From Toxotes chatareus (Eukaryota > Chordata > Actinopteri > Toxotidae), in the NCBI GenBank assembly GCA_016801885.1, contig CM028889.1:17688501-17752500 (forward strand): DNA of 64,000 bases, in the 5' to 3' direction. Numbering within the stretch: position 1 is the stretch's first letter; every line of letters starts with the position of its first letter. The notes under the pieces were generated by a model that was given only the letters and a program-made list of their open reading frames with translations, was not told the DNA's origin and made no database searches. The translations under genes and the position numbers were made by a program. Positions 61,501-64,000 of this stretch are shown in pieces.

Positions 61501-62955
61501 CATCTCTCTATCCCTGCATCCATCCATCCATCCTCCATCTTACCTCCTCCCCAGGTTAATGGGGGACACAGGGACACCCCAGCTGTGCCTTCGGGACGTT
61601 GACATGGATCTGACCAGAATAGGAAAGCTGTCCTCATCTGGCTCTCCTTCAAAATCCATTGTGGTTTGTTCCTTTACTCCCTCTGATCCTGTAGTTCCTT
61701 TTGCAGTTTCTAATGATCCCAACAGTCCATTCAGATTTATTGTCAAACTAAGACCCACTGCTGGGTCTGAGGAGTCACTGCTGTCAATAATACAGCCTGG
61801 CAATAACTTAGAACTAAGCTGAGTTACCACAAAGCTGTGATGAGGTTCCTCCGCAGGTGGTGATGGTGCATTGACCTGAGAGTAGAGTGTACTCAGAGAA
61901 GTCTGTCCAGGTAGGCTGCTGACAGGAGTGTTCGTGTTTAGAGACACCTGTAGGCCAGCAGTTAGGGCATTGCTCTCTGGGATATTGGTTGTTGTGGATG
62001 CAGTAGACTGAGAAGCTGAAACCCCTCCCTCCAAGTCTTTGAAGTACTCAGAGTCTCTGAGAGAGGAACTGAAGCCCAGCAGGTCCTCCACGCTGCTCCC
62101 CACCTCCACACAAGGGCAGTCGTAGTCACTGACTACTGAACATGCATCCTGCCAGTTAGCAAGGGAGGCAAAATGAAAGAAAAGGGAGAGAGAAATAAGT
62201 GGGTAGACATGTAGAACAGAGAGAAGACAAACGTCTGACTCTGTGATAATGTAGGCACAGCTGTGTTTTGAGCTAAACGGTTACATCAGCATGCTGACAG
62301 GATGATGTTCAGCAGGTATAATGTTTACTAGGTTTGCGATCTTATTTAGGAGGTTTAGCATGCTAACATTGGCTAATGGGAACGTCATTAGTTTTGCAGG
62401 TACCTGATAATAAATCAGAGTTGGAAAAAATTTTTAATCTGGTGATGGTACACAATGGAAGGTCAAGGGATCAAACCTATTACACTTTATTCTCTGGTGA
62501 CTCGAATTTCTCTACTAAATTTCATGGCAAAAATGTCAACCTCATGGTGGTACCAGGGAAGATTTCAAGGGATCACCAAAGTCATCAGAATTTATCCACC
62601 AGGGACCTTGAATGTCTGTGGCAAATTTCATGGTAATCTACCTCAGAGCTGTCAAGGTATTCTGCTTAAAACCGCAAATATCAAGCTCACAGTGGTGCTA
62701 GAAGAAAAGTGAGGGGATCGACAAAGTCATTAGGATATATCTGGGAAAGAGGAAGTGGAAAAAAATAAAGATGATGCAAATGAAGAATACTGAGCTTTAC
62801 TTGGTCATCAGGGGTTTTATCAAAGAAGATATCCTCAGCGACGGAGGCAGGGGACAGTGAGGGGGACGATCCTTTACCACTGGAATCAGGAGACTGGACA
62901 CTGAGTTGGGCACTGGGAGGCCCGCAGGGCTGACTACATGGCTTGCACTCTGATG
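24662..62955 (-). CDS. arhgef28: Rho guanine nucleotide exchange factor, C1-DH-PH-coiled coil, ARHGEF28-like (whole gene, 31 exons, 5' end missing)
   Basis: This envelope joins the 31 exons listed separately below. Phases match at every junction, giving 4964 coding nt: two bases of a split codon, 1653 codons, then TAA. Order of parts (residue 1 is the first whole codon in the window): Ser-rich region 1-300; basic linker 400-465; C1 finger about 479-530; DH about 690-900; PH about 925-1030; coiled coil about 1250-1390; Pro/Gln/Met-rich tail about 1550-1653. Family members load GTP on RhoA and link it to the cytoskeleton and focal adhesions. DH and PH words (ELMQTEMHH, KFQNIIR, TEEHEDL, EPEMYEIHTTSKEERN, and SLQAIISQQDSHIE in the coiled coil) are closer to ARHGEF28 than to AKAP13 as I know them. 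LPRRADTFGGYD recalls AKAP13. N-terminal exons lie to the right of the window. Confidence 0.85.
25478..25603 (-). CDS. arhgef28: arhgef28 exon 30
   Basis: A 126-bp exon with acceptor CTCTCAG and donor GCAG/GTACCT; phase 1 on both sides. It encodes a basic, Ser/His-rich segment (MLPLKLSARDENALKAKRS, later LSSLHHHA). No domain is recognised. An AGG trinucleotide run (about 25611-25634) lies at the acceptor side and may affect splicing. Confidence 0.8.
26172..26517 (-). CDS. arhgef28: arhgef28 exon 29
   Basis: A 346-bp exon, acceptor CTCCTCCAG and donor TCAG/GTAAGG. It encodes 115 residues: a Ser/Thr/Leu-rich start (SGLTSSTGVSDLPQKS) and a basic Gly/Lys-rich end (SSGKGKGGKSGKASHR). It joins exon 28 in phase 0. 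Because both edges of the intervening 7.1-kb intron are phase 0, an overlooked exon whose length is a multiple of three could lie between them. Confidence 0.8.
26728..26781. repeat. Long TG microsatellite
   Basis: About 54 bp of uninterrupted TG, that is CA repeats in the RhoGEF transcript, lying about 210 nt before the acceptor of exon 29. Confidence 0.95.
27046..27079. repeat. CA microsatellite
   Basis: A 34-bp CA run, opposite in sense to the TG run at 26728-26781 and 265 bp from it, so the two are complementary in RNA. Confidence 0.95.
28560..28740. repeat. Partial fish repeat (GATTAATCGATAATGAAAATAA type)
   Basis: GATTAATCAAGAAAATCTGC, AGATTAATGGATAATGAAAA and TAACTTAGTTGCTGC match the right end of a repeat very common in percomorph introns. 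A fuller copy is at 53640-53935. Confidence 0.55.
31868..32135. repeat. MITE with terminal inverted repeats (TTATTAGGTACACCTA)
   Basis: The left end TTTATTAGGTACACCTAGATAAAACTAATG is mirrored at the right by ATTAGTTTTAGTCAGGTGCACCTAATAAAC. The body contains AATAATAGGAACACC-type and GGGAATACCTCTCTG words that I recognise from fish. It lies in intron 28-29. Confidence 0.7.
33465..33498. repeat. Perfect hairpin, 13-bp stem, 8-nt loop
   Basis: ATGTAGTCTGCTG at 33465-33477 is exactly complementary in reverse to CAGCAGACTACAT at 33486-33498, with an 8-nt loop. Confidence 0.9.
33580..33620. repeat. Perfect hairpin, 17-bp stem, 7-nt loop
   Basis: AAGACATACTGTGATAT at 33580-33596 pairs exactly with ATATCACAGTATGTCTT at 33604-33620 around a 7-nt loop. 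It lies 58 nt downstream of the exon 28 donor in the RhoGEF transcript. Confidence 0.95.
33678..33827 (-). CDS. arhgef28: arhgef28 exon 28 (coiled coil, second part)
   Basis: A 150-bp phase 0-0 exon with acceptor TTTTGGTGCAG and donor GAG/GTGGGG. It encodes 50 residues, almost all Glu, Arg, Lys, Gln and Leu (start EHLAKEREELDRQR, end KIKRKTIE), continuing the coiled coil of exon 27. The donor GTGGGG is weaker than consensus, so an alternative end is possible. Confidence 0.85.
33941..34222 (-). CDS. arhgef28: arhgef28 exon 27 (coiled coil, first part)
   Basis: A 282-bp phase 0-0 exon, acceptor GTCTTCAG, donor GGAG/GTGAAG. It opens with AIISQQDSHIELQRASL, a segment shared by ARHGEF28 relatives, then a long charged helix (LLEQEKQRTLALQREEL, HRQEQQRWEKERERHRQQ). 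In the family this region mediates self-association and protein contacts. The 178-codon open frame on the opposite strand is only a shadow of the heptad codons. Confidence 0.9.
34461..34508 (-). CDS. arhgef28: arhgef28 exon 26
   Basis: A 48-bp exon (FFDRVLMLSQRLYSLQ) with acceptor CTGGTCCAG and donor GCAG/GTAATA, phase 0-0. The LYSLQ end joins exon 27 and matches the family word before the coiled coil. It is too short to find by open-frame length. Confidence 0.8.
34565..34930 (+). repeat. Dispersed fish repeat (TTTATTTATATAGCGCC type), long copy
   Basis: The block begins ATTTTATTTATATAGCGCC and continues through CAAAGCGCTTTACAGAGACC, GGAAGAAACCTTGAGCAGAA and CCTGCCGATGGCCGGGCTGG to an A/G-rich right end. 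This order is familiar from many teleost genomes. It sits in the intron between exons 25 and 26, in the plus orientation. The true superfamily is not clear to me. Confidence 0.65.
35139..35207 (-). CDS. arhgef28: arhgef28 exon 25 (small, possible cassette exon)
   Basis: A 69-bp phase 0-0 exon with acceptor GTTGCTCAG and donor TGAG/GTAAAC, encoding 23 residues (VDESSCSPARWNCIWSNSFP, then EAE). Two Trp and two Cys are unusual for this linker. It could be skipped without a frame change. Confidence 0.65.
35710..35825 (-). CDS. arhgef28: arhgef28 exon 24
   Basis: A 116-bp exon, acceptor GTTTGCCAG, donor GACG/GTAGGG. It encodes a basic Ser/Arg-rich stretch (KKNSSGESRNRDRSQRASS) with several candidate basophilic phosphorylation sites, then QLKDLCGSHTLEQT. 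Function beyond linker is unknown. Confidence 0.8.
36174..36320 (-). CDS. arhgef28: arhgef28 exon 23
   Basis: A 147-bp exon, acceptor TTCACTTCAG, donor AAGA/GTGAGT. It encodes VENLQNLLQSG, an acidic/Gly-rich stretch, then LPRRADTFGGYDSS. The RRADTFGGYD word is shared with the AKAP13/ARHGEF18 side of the family, which is one reason the assignment to ARHGEF28 is not absolute. Confidence 0.85.
36553..36738 (-). CDS. arhgef28: arhgef28 exon 22
   Basis: A 186-bp exon, acceptor CTGTTGTAG, donor GAGG/GTAGGA. It encodes a helical segment after the PH domain (RLGQKDAVIVQALTEKLQLF, then ADMAESVAGLED), like the family segment in which a short helix follows the PH and precedes the coiled coil. Confidence 0.85.
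37079..37152 (-). CDS. arhgef28: arhgef28 exon 21
   Basis: A 74-bp exon. Choosing acceptor CACTCTCAG at 37153 gives the split codon AG/C and the in-frame reading SCPHTEERLFSEEEEARASR. The nearer AG (after CATAC) would give an immediate stop, so the longer exon is used. Donor CAAG/GTAACC. It continues the acidic linker directly after the PH domain. Confidence 0.85.
37421..37425. repeat. Target site duplication, left copy (CTCCC)
   Basis: The five bases directly outside the left LTR are CTCCC and are repeated exactly at 43152-43156. Five-bp duplications are usual for BEL/Pao elements. Confidence 0.85.
37426..38094 (-). repeat. 3' LTR of the BEL/Pao element (669 bp, full length)
   Basis: Reading on the minus strand it runs from TGTTAGAAAGCCC to CCACTTCA. 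It includes a TATA-like stretch (about 37683-37690) and, further on, an AATAAA hexamer (plus-strand TTTATT at 37520-37525), the expected promoter-then-polyA arrangement. A GAGT-rich tract occupies about 37556-37650. Confidence 0.85.
38095..38110 (-). promoter_or_regulatory. Polypurine tract of the BEL/Pao element
   Basis: On the minus strand the bases directly before the left LTR are CACTTGGGGGCGGCAG, a purine-rich run at the place where plus-strand DNA synthesis would be primed. Confidence 0.6.
38147..38738 (-). pseudogene. BEL/Pao integrase C-terminal region, frameshifted
   Basis: Two overlapping frames carry the conserved tail after the integrase core: a short stretch ending with LTEVEGILNAKP, and then the larger frame with SPLGYVSSDIADPDSITPNI, RRWRHSQALVDHFWSRF and PRALWPVGKVTQ, typical of the C-terminal domain of BEL/Pao polyproteins. 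The frames do not join without a shift, so this is a relic. Confidence 0.85.
38650..39134 (-). pseudogene. BEL/Pao integrase zinc finger and core, with internal deletion
   Basis: A His-Cys zinc-binding segment (LLHPGSERVLAELCRRFW ... CVQCQ) is followed almost directly, in another frame, by the later half of the catalytic core (LLSDNGTNFVGG and NPPSAPHFGGTWER). The Asp of SDNG and the Glu-containing segment are present. The first catalytic Asp and the residues expected between finger and core are missing. Confidence 0.85.
39189..39934 (-). pseudogene. BEL/Pao RNase H region and linker, interrupted
   Basis: The frame at 39596-39934 has IFCDASERAYGSVAYLR, the MPRLELSAAL segment and ILWSDSTTVLHWI, which supply the Asp-Glu-Asp set of RNase H. 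The frame at 39189-39452 continues toward the integrase finger. Stops separate the pieces. Confidence 0.8.
39980..41050 (-). pseudogene. BEL/Pao reverse transcriptase
   Basis: An uninterrupted 356-codon frame holds the RT palm and fingers: NRIVFNCSFQYNGQSLND, SGDIKGMFHQVRL, VLPFGTTCSPCCA and SFYVDNCLHS. The active-site word reads YVDN where retroelements usually have YVDD; this variant may be normal in fish BEL elements. The upstream and downstream regions are broken, so the whole is called a pseudogene. Confidence 0.92.
41122..42940 (-). pseudogene. BEL/Pao gag, zinc knuckles and aspartic protease, interrupted
   Basis: Three frames cover gag to protease. The first (42548-42940) lies just inside the primer-binding site and has RERHPPAYLKDYVV, a typical gag start. 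The second (41420-42487) has a helical gag region, two Cys/His knuckles (CPRCDNREHFLNAC and CWRCGRSHKPDAC) and the protease active-site segment AVLDDGSERSII. The third (41122-41385) has PLLLIGSDMPHLLTP and the end of the protease region. They are separated by stops or shifts. Confidence 0.88.
42954..42970 (-). promoter_or_regulatory. Primer-binding site, tRNA-Tyr type
   Basis: The plus strand reads TCCGGCTCGAAGGACCA directly left of the right LTR. This is the 3' end (with CCA) of vertebrate tRNA-Tyr as I know it, over 17 bases. On the element's own strand it is therefore complementary to that tRNA. Confidence 0.8.
42971..43151 (-). repeat. 5' LTR of the BEL/Pao element, internally deleted (181 bp)
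   Basis: Both ends match the left LTR (TGAAGTGGAGATAGG ... GGGCTTTCTAACA), but about 490 bp corresponding to roughly 37516-38015 of the left copy are missing. The deletion joins ACAGTTAGG to GTTGAGTT through short AGTTAGGA repeats. The remaining shared part (about 160 bp) differs at about six positions plus small indels. The lost part carried the TATA-like and AATAAA signals. Confidence 0.85.
43152..43156. repeat. Target site duplication, right copy (CTCCC)
   Basis: Exact copy of the left duplication, 38 bp from the left edge of exon 20. Confidence 0.85.
43194..43372 (-). CDS. arhgef28: arhgef28 exon 20 (PH domain, second part)
   Basis: A 179-bp exon, acceptor ATCCACCCAG, donor GAGAG/GTAGCT. 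It encodes the last strands and C-terminal helix of the PH domain: NKPSVISLQKLIVREVAHEE, MFLICASSNEPEMYEIHTT and SKEERNTWMTHIRQSVE, with the invariant Trp of the PH helix. PEMYEIHT is closer to ARHGEF28/ARHGEF2 than to AKAP13. Confidence 0.92.
43582..43658 (-). CDS. arhgef28: arhgef28 exon 19 (PH domain, middle)
   Basis: A 77-bp exon, acceptor CTTTCCAG, donor AGTG/GTAAGT. It encodes ILAVLLSDVLLLLQEKDQRY, then VFATV, the hallmark PH strands of the Lbc subfamily of RhoGEFs. These PH surfaces bind active RhoA in feedback in related proteins. Confidence 0.92.
43912..44166 (-). CDS. arhgef28: arhgef28 exon 18 (end of DH, start of PH)
   Basis: A 255-bp exon, acceptor CTGTCTCTAG. It encodes the last DH helices (EHEDLTRALGLIKDTIIQVD, VNLYEKTCRLRDIHNKM), the linker and the first PH strand (LLHEGTVNWKAASGRLK). 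Codon phase forces the donor to be AAAG/GCATGA, a GC rather than GT donor. No GT nearby keeps the frame to the ILAVLL segment. Confidence 0.9.
44269..44386 (-). CDS. arhgef28: arhgef28 exon 17 (DH domain, conserved region)
   Basis: A 118-bp exon, acceptor TTCATCTCAG, donor GAAG/GTCCAG (weak). It encodes NNLSIVRRLGVTECILLVTQ and RITKYPVLVERILHNTE, the most conserved DH helix, which contacts Rho switch regions. KYPVLVERIL is the ARHGEF28-like form. Confidence 0.92.
44490..44615 (-). CDS. arhgef28: arhgef28 exon 16 (DH domain)
   Basis: A 126-bp phase 0-0 exon, acceptor TTCTCCAG, donor ACGG/GTAAGA. It encodes FSGEIGERMKDSYGDFCSHH and EAVSYYKEQLQNNKKFQNI, the middle DH helices. Confidence 0.92.
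44863..45113 (-). CDS. arhgef28: arhgef28 exon 15 (start of DH domain)
   Basis: A 251-bp exon, acceptor CATTGTATAG, donor ACAG/GTACAC. It opens with ELMQTEMHHVRTLKIMQGVY, the first DH helix with its conserved Glu, followed by GRLDCLFPRLENLLELHTHL and NRVADILIAQ. With exons 14, 16, 17 and 18 it makes a complete DH domain. Confidence 0.93.
45180..45410. repeat. Possible dispersed fish repeat in intron 14-15
   Basis: The words GTCGAGTTGCATTGTGGGCA and ACGTAGGCACCA look like a repeat I have seen in fish genomes. The boundaries and family are uncertain. A poly-T run (about 45388-45402) lies within it. Confidence 0.35.
45646..45786 (-). CDS. arhgef28: arhgef28 exon 14 (segment leading into DH)
   Basis: A 141-bp exon, acceptor CTTTCTTCAG, donor TATG/GTAAGT. 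It encodes ADLESDAQDLEVESWSLAVD and PKEMVKRQDVIY. The ESWSLAVD and VKRQDVIYE words directly before DH are typical of ARHGEF28 and AKAP13. Confidence 0.9.
46856..46962 (-). CDS. arhgef28: arhgef28 exon 13
   Basis: A 107-bp exon, acceptor TCATCCCTCAG, donor GAAG/GTGAGT. It encodes SLPGEMDETDALRSKRCNED and STTESIIVE, an acidic Ser/Thr-rich linker between C1 and DH. The TESIIVE word fits this linker in ARHGEF28. Confidence 0.85.
47619..47826 (-). CDS. arhgef28: arhgef28 exon 12
   Basis: A 208-bp exon in the spliced form, acceptor TTTCTTCCCTAG, donor CAGG/GTGAGT. It encodes LKDRDRERDQAGPASSLTLD, SYLSVPGMTVSQWGPN and a Ser/Ala/His-rich end. The open frame continues to the right past the acceptor in the same phase (see the internal first exon at 47619-48211). 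Confidence 0.85.
47619..48211 (-). CDS. Candidate alternative first exon extending exon 12
   Basis: Reading the exon 12 frame backward across its acceptor, it stays open for 128 more codons to an ATG at 48211-48209 in good context (GCAATGG). The predicted start is MELSVTEGASQTTRAP, followed by Ser-rich runs and LMHRDLITCQFFRSLPRSW. The block is richer in CpG than its surroundings, as a promoter would be. A transcript starting here would lack the C1 domain and N-terminus but keep DH-PH. Against this, the block is stop-poor in several frames, so the openness could be chance. Confidence 0.35.
49318..49363 (-). CDS. arhgef28: arhgef28 exon 11 (small)
   Basis: A 46-bp exon, acceptor CTTCACACAG, donor CTTG/GTAAGT. 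It encodes RDSLPKSGSSGSPNL, a Ser/Gly/Pro linker with a basophilic-type phosphosite. Its phase fits exons 10 and 12 exactly. Confidence 0.8.
50126..50193 (-). CDS. arhgef28: arhgef28 exon 10 (C1 zinc finger, second half)
   Basis: A 68-bp exon, acceptor GTTTCAG, donor TAAG/GTAAAC. It encodes CAVNVHKSCKSLLGECTSSK. With the split Asn codon it supplies the later Cys and His ligands of the C1 finger begun in exon 9. Confidence 0.9.
53640..53935 (+). repeat. Full-length fish repeat (TAATCGATAATCGATT type)
   Basis: It starts with TCGATAATCGATTCATTGTT and includes TTTTTTTGTCATATACAGTA and GGGGTTTTGACTGTTGTTTG. It ends with GAGAAAATAATGGGCAGCTT and TACAGCTGCAGTCCC. I know this order from very common percomorph repeats that end near GTTGCAGCCC. 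A partial copy is at 28560-28740. Confidence 0.65.
54640..55510 (-). promoter_or_regulatory. CpG-rich block, candidate internal promoter
   Basis: CpG dinucleotides are clearly denser here than in the surrounding intron (for example CAACGCTAGCGTTAAG, GGCTAGCTAGCGGCCAGG, CAAGACCCGGGTTTATCTGG). GCTAGC/GTTAGC words are frequent. A consensus minus-strand donor (ACG/GTAAGAG) ends a possible first exon at 55276, and an ATG at 55314-55312 opens 13 codons (MQPIQINPGLAGT) to that donor in phase 0, which would join exon 11 in frame. The ATG context is weak. It could also serve a plus-strand transcript. Confidence 0.35.
55541..55571. repeat. TG microsatellite
   Basis: About 30 bp of TG. The Cys-Val and Thr-His readings on either strand are artefacts. 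Confidence 0.9.
57452..57650 (-). CDS. arhgef28: arhgef28 exon 9 (basic linker and C1 zinc finger, first half)
   Basis: A 199-bp exon, acceptor TTCCTCTACAG, donor ATGA/GTGAGT. It encodes a Lys/Glu-rich linker (KNREKEQQKEKGKEKEREAK), then Ser/Thr and the C1 start: NGHYLRPGAFSSCATCSLCG, KKHGLQCM. His, the CxxC pair and the next Cys are all present. The finger is probably of the atypical kind that does not bind diacylglycerol, as in relatives. Confidence 0.9.
58069..58177 (-). CDS. arhgef28: arhgef28 exon 8
   Basis: A 109-bp exon, acceptor CTTCTGCCAG, donor TAAG/GTAAAC. It encodes an acidic start (ENEEEDDRTEK) and KGTKVKRTLSSLRNRMTGSF, then NKDK. The KVKRTLSSLRNR word is a signature of the ARHGEF28/AKAP13/ARHGEF2 group just before C1. 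Confidence 0.92.
58676..58747 (-). CDS. arhgef28: arhgef28 exon 7
   Basis: A 72-bp exon, acceptor GTCTGTCACAG, donor ATGA/GTGAGT. It encodes AKQRHHTSDKDSGNVTWYEF and LSN. VTWYEFLSNE is a conserved word of the AKAP13/ARHGEF28 group. Confidence 0.9.
59259..59303 (-). CDS. arhgef28: arhgef28 exon 6 (45 bp)
   Basis: Acceptor TTGTCTTAG, donor CATGG/GTAAGT. It encodes LMVQKVLQELKLYH inside the group signature that continues GAKQR in exon 7. It has too few codons for open-frame detection, but the phase fits both neighbours. Confidence 0.88.
59340..59385. repeat. GGAGA-type low-complexity tract
   Basis: Purine-rich tandem run beside exon 6, in the intron upstream of it in the transcript. Confidence 0.8.
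60241..60295 (-). CDS. arhgef28: arhgef28 exon 5 (55 bp)
   Basis: Acceptor CGTTCGTACAG, donor ACAT/GTAAGT. It encodes EAFDPEENLHSTEGQSH, an acidic linker. The phase fits exons 4 and 6. Confidence 0.82.
60400..60526 (-). CDS. arhgef28: arhgef28 exon 4
   Basis: A 127-bp exon, acceptor CAATGTTTTCAG, donor GGAG/GTGGGG (not consensus). It encodes ASGAPSKHLYSRSDILATDE and SRAAHISRVVQTSKQAARA. A second open frame of similar length overlaps it; the chosen frame is fixed by phases on both sides. Confidence 0.82.
60929..61085 (-). CDS. arhgef28: arhgef28 exon 3
   Basis: A 157-bp exon, acceptor TGCTGTCAG, donor CATG/GTAATA. It encodes LSLDTMAMDSDGEREDDEDR, then YSFTASPGEETDGPRLKVTC and PRARVTSM: an acidic stretch and a Pro/Arg stretch. 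It completes the RRLSLD site with exon 2, a likely phosphorylation motif. Confidence 0.87.
61544..62148 (-). CDS. arhgef28: arhgef28 exon 2 (largest exon)
   Basis: A 605-bp exon, acceptor GCTAACTGGCAG, donor GGAG/GTAAGA. It encodes 201 residues: VVSDYDCPCVEVGSSVEDLL, SLRDSEYFKDLEG, a long Ser/Thr/Asn-rich middle and the end RRHSWGVPVSPINLGRR. RRHSWG is a basophilic phosphosite of a kind seen in the AKAP13/ARHGEF28 group. No folded domain is recognised. Confidence 0.88.
62330..62735 (+). repeat. Fish repeat with imperfect tandem units (GTCAACCTCATGGTGGTACC type)
   Basis: After ATGCTAACATTGGCTAATGG and TAGTTTTGCAGGTACCTGAT, the block has about three imperfect units of roughly 80-100 bp, each with a TGGTG or ATGGT word, an AGGTCAAGGGATCA or GGGGATCGACAAAGTCATTA word, and AAATTTCATGG. 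It lies in the intron between exons 1 and 2. A reverse copy is at 18790-18990. Confidence 0.65.
62801..62955 (-). CDS. arhgef28: arhgef28 exon 1 of this window (not the first of the gene)
   Basis: A 155-bp exon, acceptor TTTTCTTTCAG, donor CCAA/GTAAAG. It encodes SECKPCSQPCGPPSAQLSVQ, a Ser/Pro stretch and VAEDIFFDKTPDDQ. It begins with two bases of a split codon, so an upstream exon must exist outside the window. Confidence 0.82.
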
Positions 62956-64000
62956 CTGAAAGAAAATGGATGTGATGTTTGTGGGTCATCAATGTTTTGT
63001 AAAGACACAATAAATTCAACAGTACCATTAGGAGTAAAAAGCACAAAGAAGGGCAGATGTAGCTGGTTGCAACAGCTGCACAACACCTGTGTATTCAATT
63101 TAAGCGATTTTGTGTATGATGGAAGAAAAAGCCCAGTAACAGCCCCTGCTCCAGCCTCTCACTGAAAGCTCCTTTACGTTTCCATTGCATAAACAGATTC
63201 CGCGATTCACATGATGCCACAAACCACCGTCACCACTGGCAACTGCTCAGTGAGCCAGTATTAGTCTCTATGTCAGTGGTGGAGAGCCAGAGATTATTCC
63301 CTCACTGAGCTTTCAGTGGCCTGAGAAGCTGCTTGCTTGTGGTAAATAATCTAATATACAATAGTAAGTACATGCTGCTATATGAAGGAGATGTATGGTA
63401 CACACATTTGAGGTTAAAAAGTGTATCACTGAAACATTTCTTGCGTCACAGAAAGAAACTTTGTCTTGTGGTGTCTGAAAAGTCTGTAAAGGCGTCTGAG
63501 AATGTCATGTTCGCTGTTAGGGTTTCAGCCACACCATGCCCATCTGAGGAGGACAGAGCCACAGTTATGACAGCTTACATAAGCCTCATTTCATAAGGAA
63601 CGCCTCCTGTGAACCTGAGCCTTAGCCTAAGCGAGCCTGGCTCCACAGGGCCTGACTCAATTCTCCTTGAACACATTTGCCCCGTTTGTGTTCCCTAGTG
63701 AATGTTAATTTTCTTTACATTACCAGTGTAAAGACGTATTATGCAAAACAGCTGCCACTAATGCTGTATAGTACATAGTATAGTCTGTTATGTCAGCCAG
63801 AAAAGGAAGGGTGAATGGGGGCTGGAAGTGAAGAGGCACTGCATGGTGGACCTCTCAGGACTATAAAACTGAAACATAAACATGCTAGGATGTGGGACAC
63901 AAAAAGAATAGAAGAGAATCATTGAAATTTTCCAGCTTGAGTCTAATTAAGTTTCTCCACTAATTTATTTTGTAAACACAACATTGATATATGTACTGTA
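62956..64000 (-). other. Intron upstream of exon 1, no further exon seen
   Basis: The 1045 bp to the window edge show no splice-flanked open segment that fits the required phase. Frames on the plus strand here have no protein-like features. Confidence 0.6.

Noticed and set aside
24662..62955. Assignment of the large gene to AKAP13
   Set aside because: Some words (LPRRADTFGGYD, VREVAHEEK) recall AKAP13, but more DH, PH and coiled-coil words and the kelch neighbour favour ARHGEF28. Not excluded; a tree would settle it.

Overview
The window looks like chromosomal DNA of a bony fish, most likely a percomorph. The reasons are vertebrate-type split genes with GT-AG introns, many TG/CA microsatellites, fish-type interspersed repeats (including copies I recognise from percomorph genomes) and a BEL/Pao LTR retrotransposon. 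There is no bacterial organisation: no operons, ribosome binding sites or CRISPR arrays. Nearly all short open frames are noise or shadows.

Layout. At the left edge (1-237, + strand) is the last part of a kelch protein of the ENC1/KLHL25 group. A splice donor 27 nt after its stop suggests that its 3' UTR continues in another exon, possibly 6600-8140. From about 8.1 to 20.5 kb I find no gene, only repeats and several repeat-free blocks that may be conserved regulatory DNA. From about 20.5 kb to the right edge runs one large minus-strand gene. Its 3' UTR is about 20490-24661, and 31 coding exons lie between 24662 and 62955. I placed each exon by its splice sites and by codon phase carried across every junction. 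They give 1653 residues plus stop without a break. The 5' part of the gene lies beyond the window.

The large gene encodes a Dbl-family Rho guanine nucleotide exchange factor. In order it has a Ser-rich N-terminal region, a basic linker, a C1 zinc finger, the DH-PH catalytic module, a Glu/Arg/Gln-rich coiled coil and a Pro/Gln/Met/His-rich tail ending in VIFF. The sequence is closest to ARHGEF28 (p190RhoGEF/RGNEF), with AKAP13 as the near alternative. The convergent ENC1-type neighbour fits ARHGEF28-ENC1 synteny; AKAP13-KLHL25 is the paralogous pair.

One intron of this gene, just after the PH domain, holds a nearly complete but broken BEL/Pao element (37426-43151) with a perfect 5-bp target duplication CTCCC, a primer-binding site matching tRNA-Tyr and unequal LTRs. 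Without it the intron would be about 310 bp.

Other points of note are a possible internal first exon (about 48.2 kb), a CpG-rich block that may be a second internal promoter (about 55.3 kb), a GC-AG intron inside the DH-PH module, and two perfect hairpins 58 nt downstream of the last coiled-coil exon. I found no system that is plainly undescribed. The internal-promoter and retrotransposon observations are the most worth checking.
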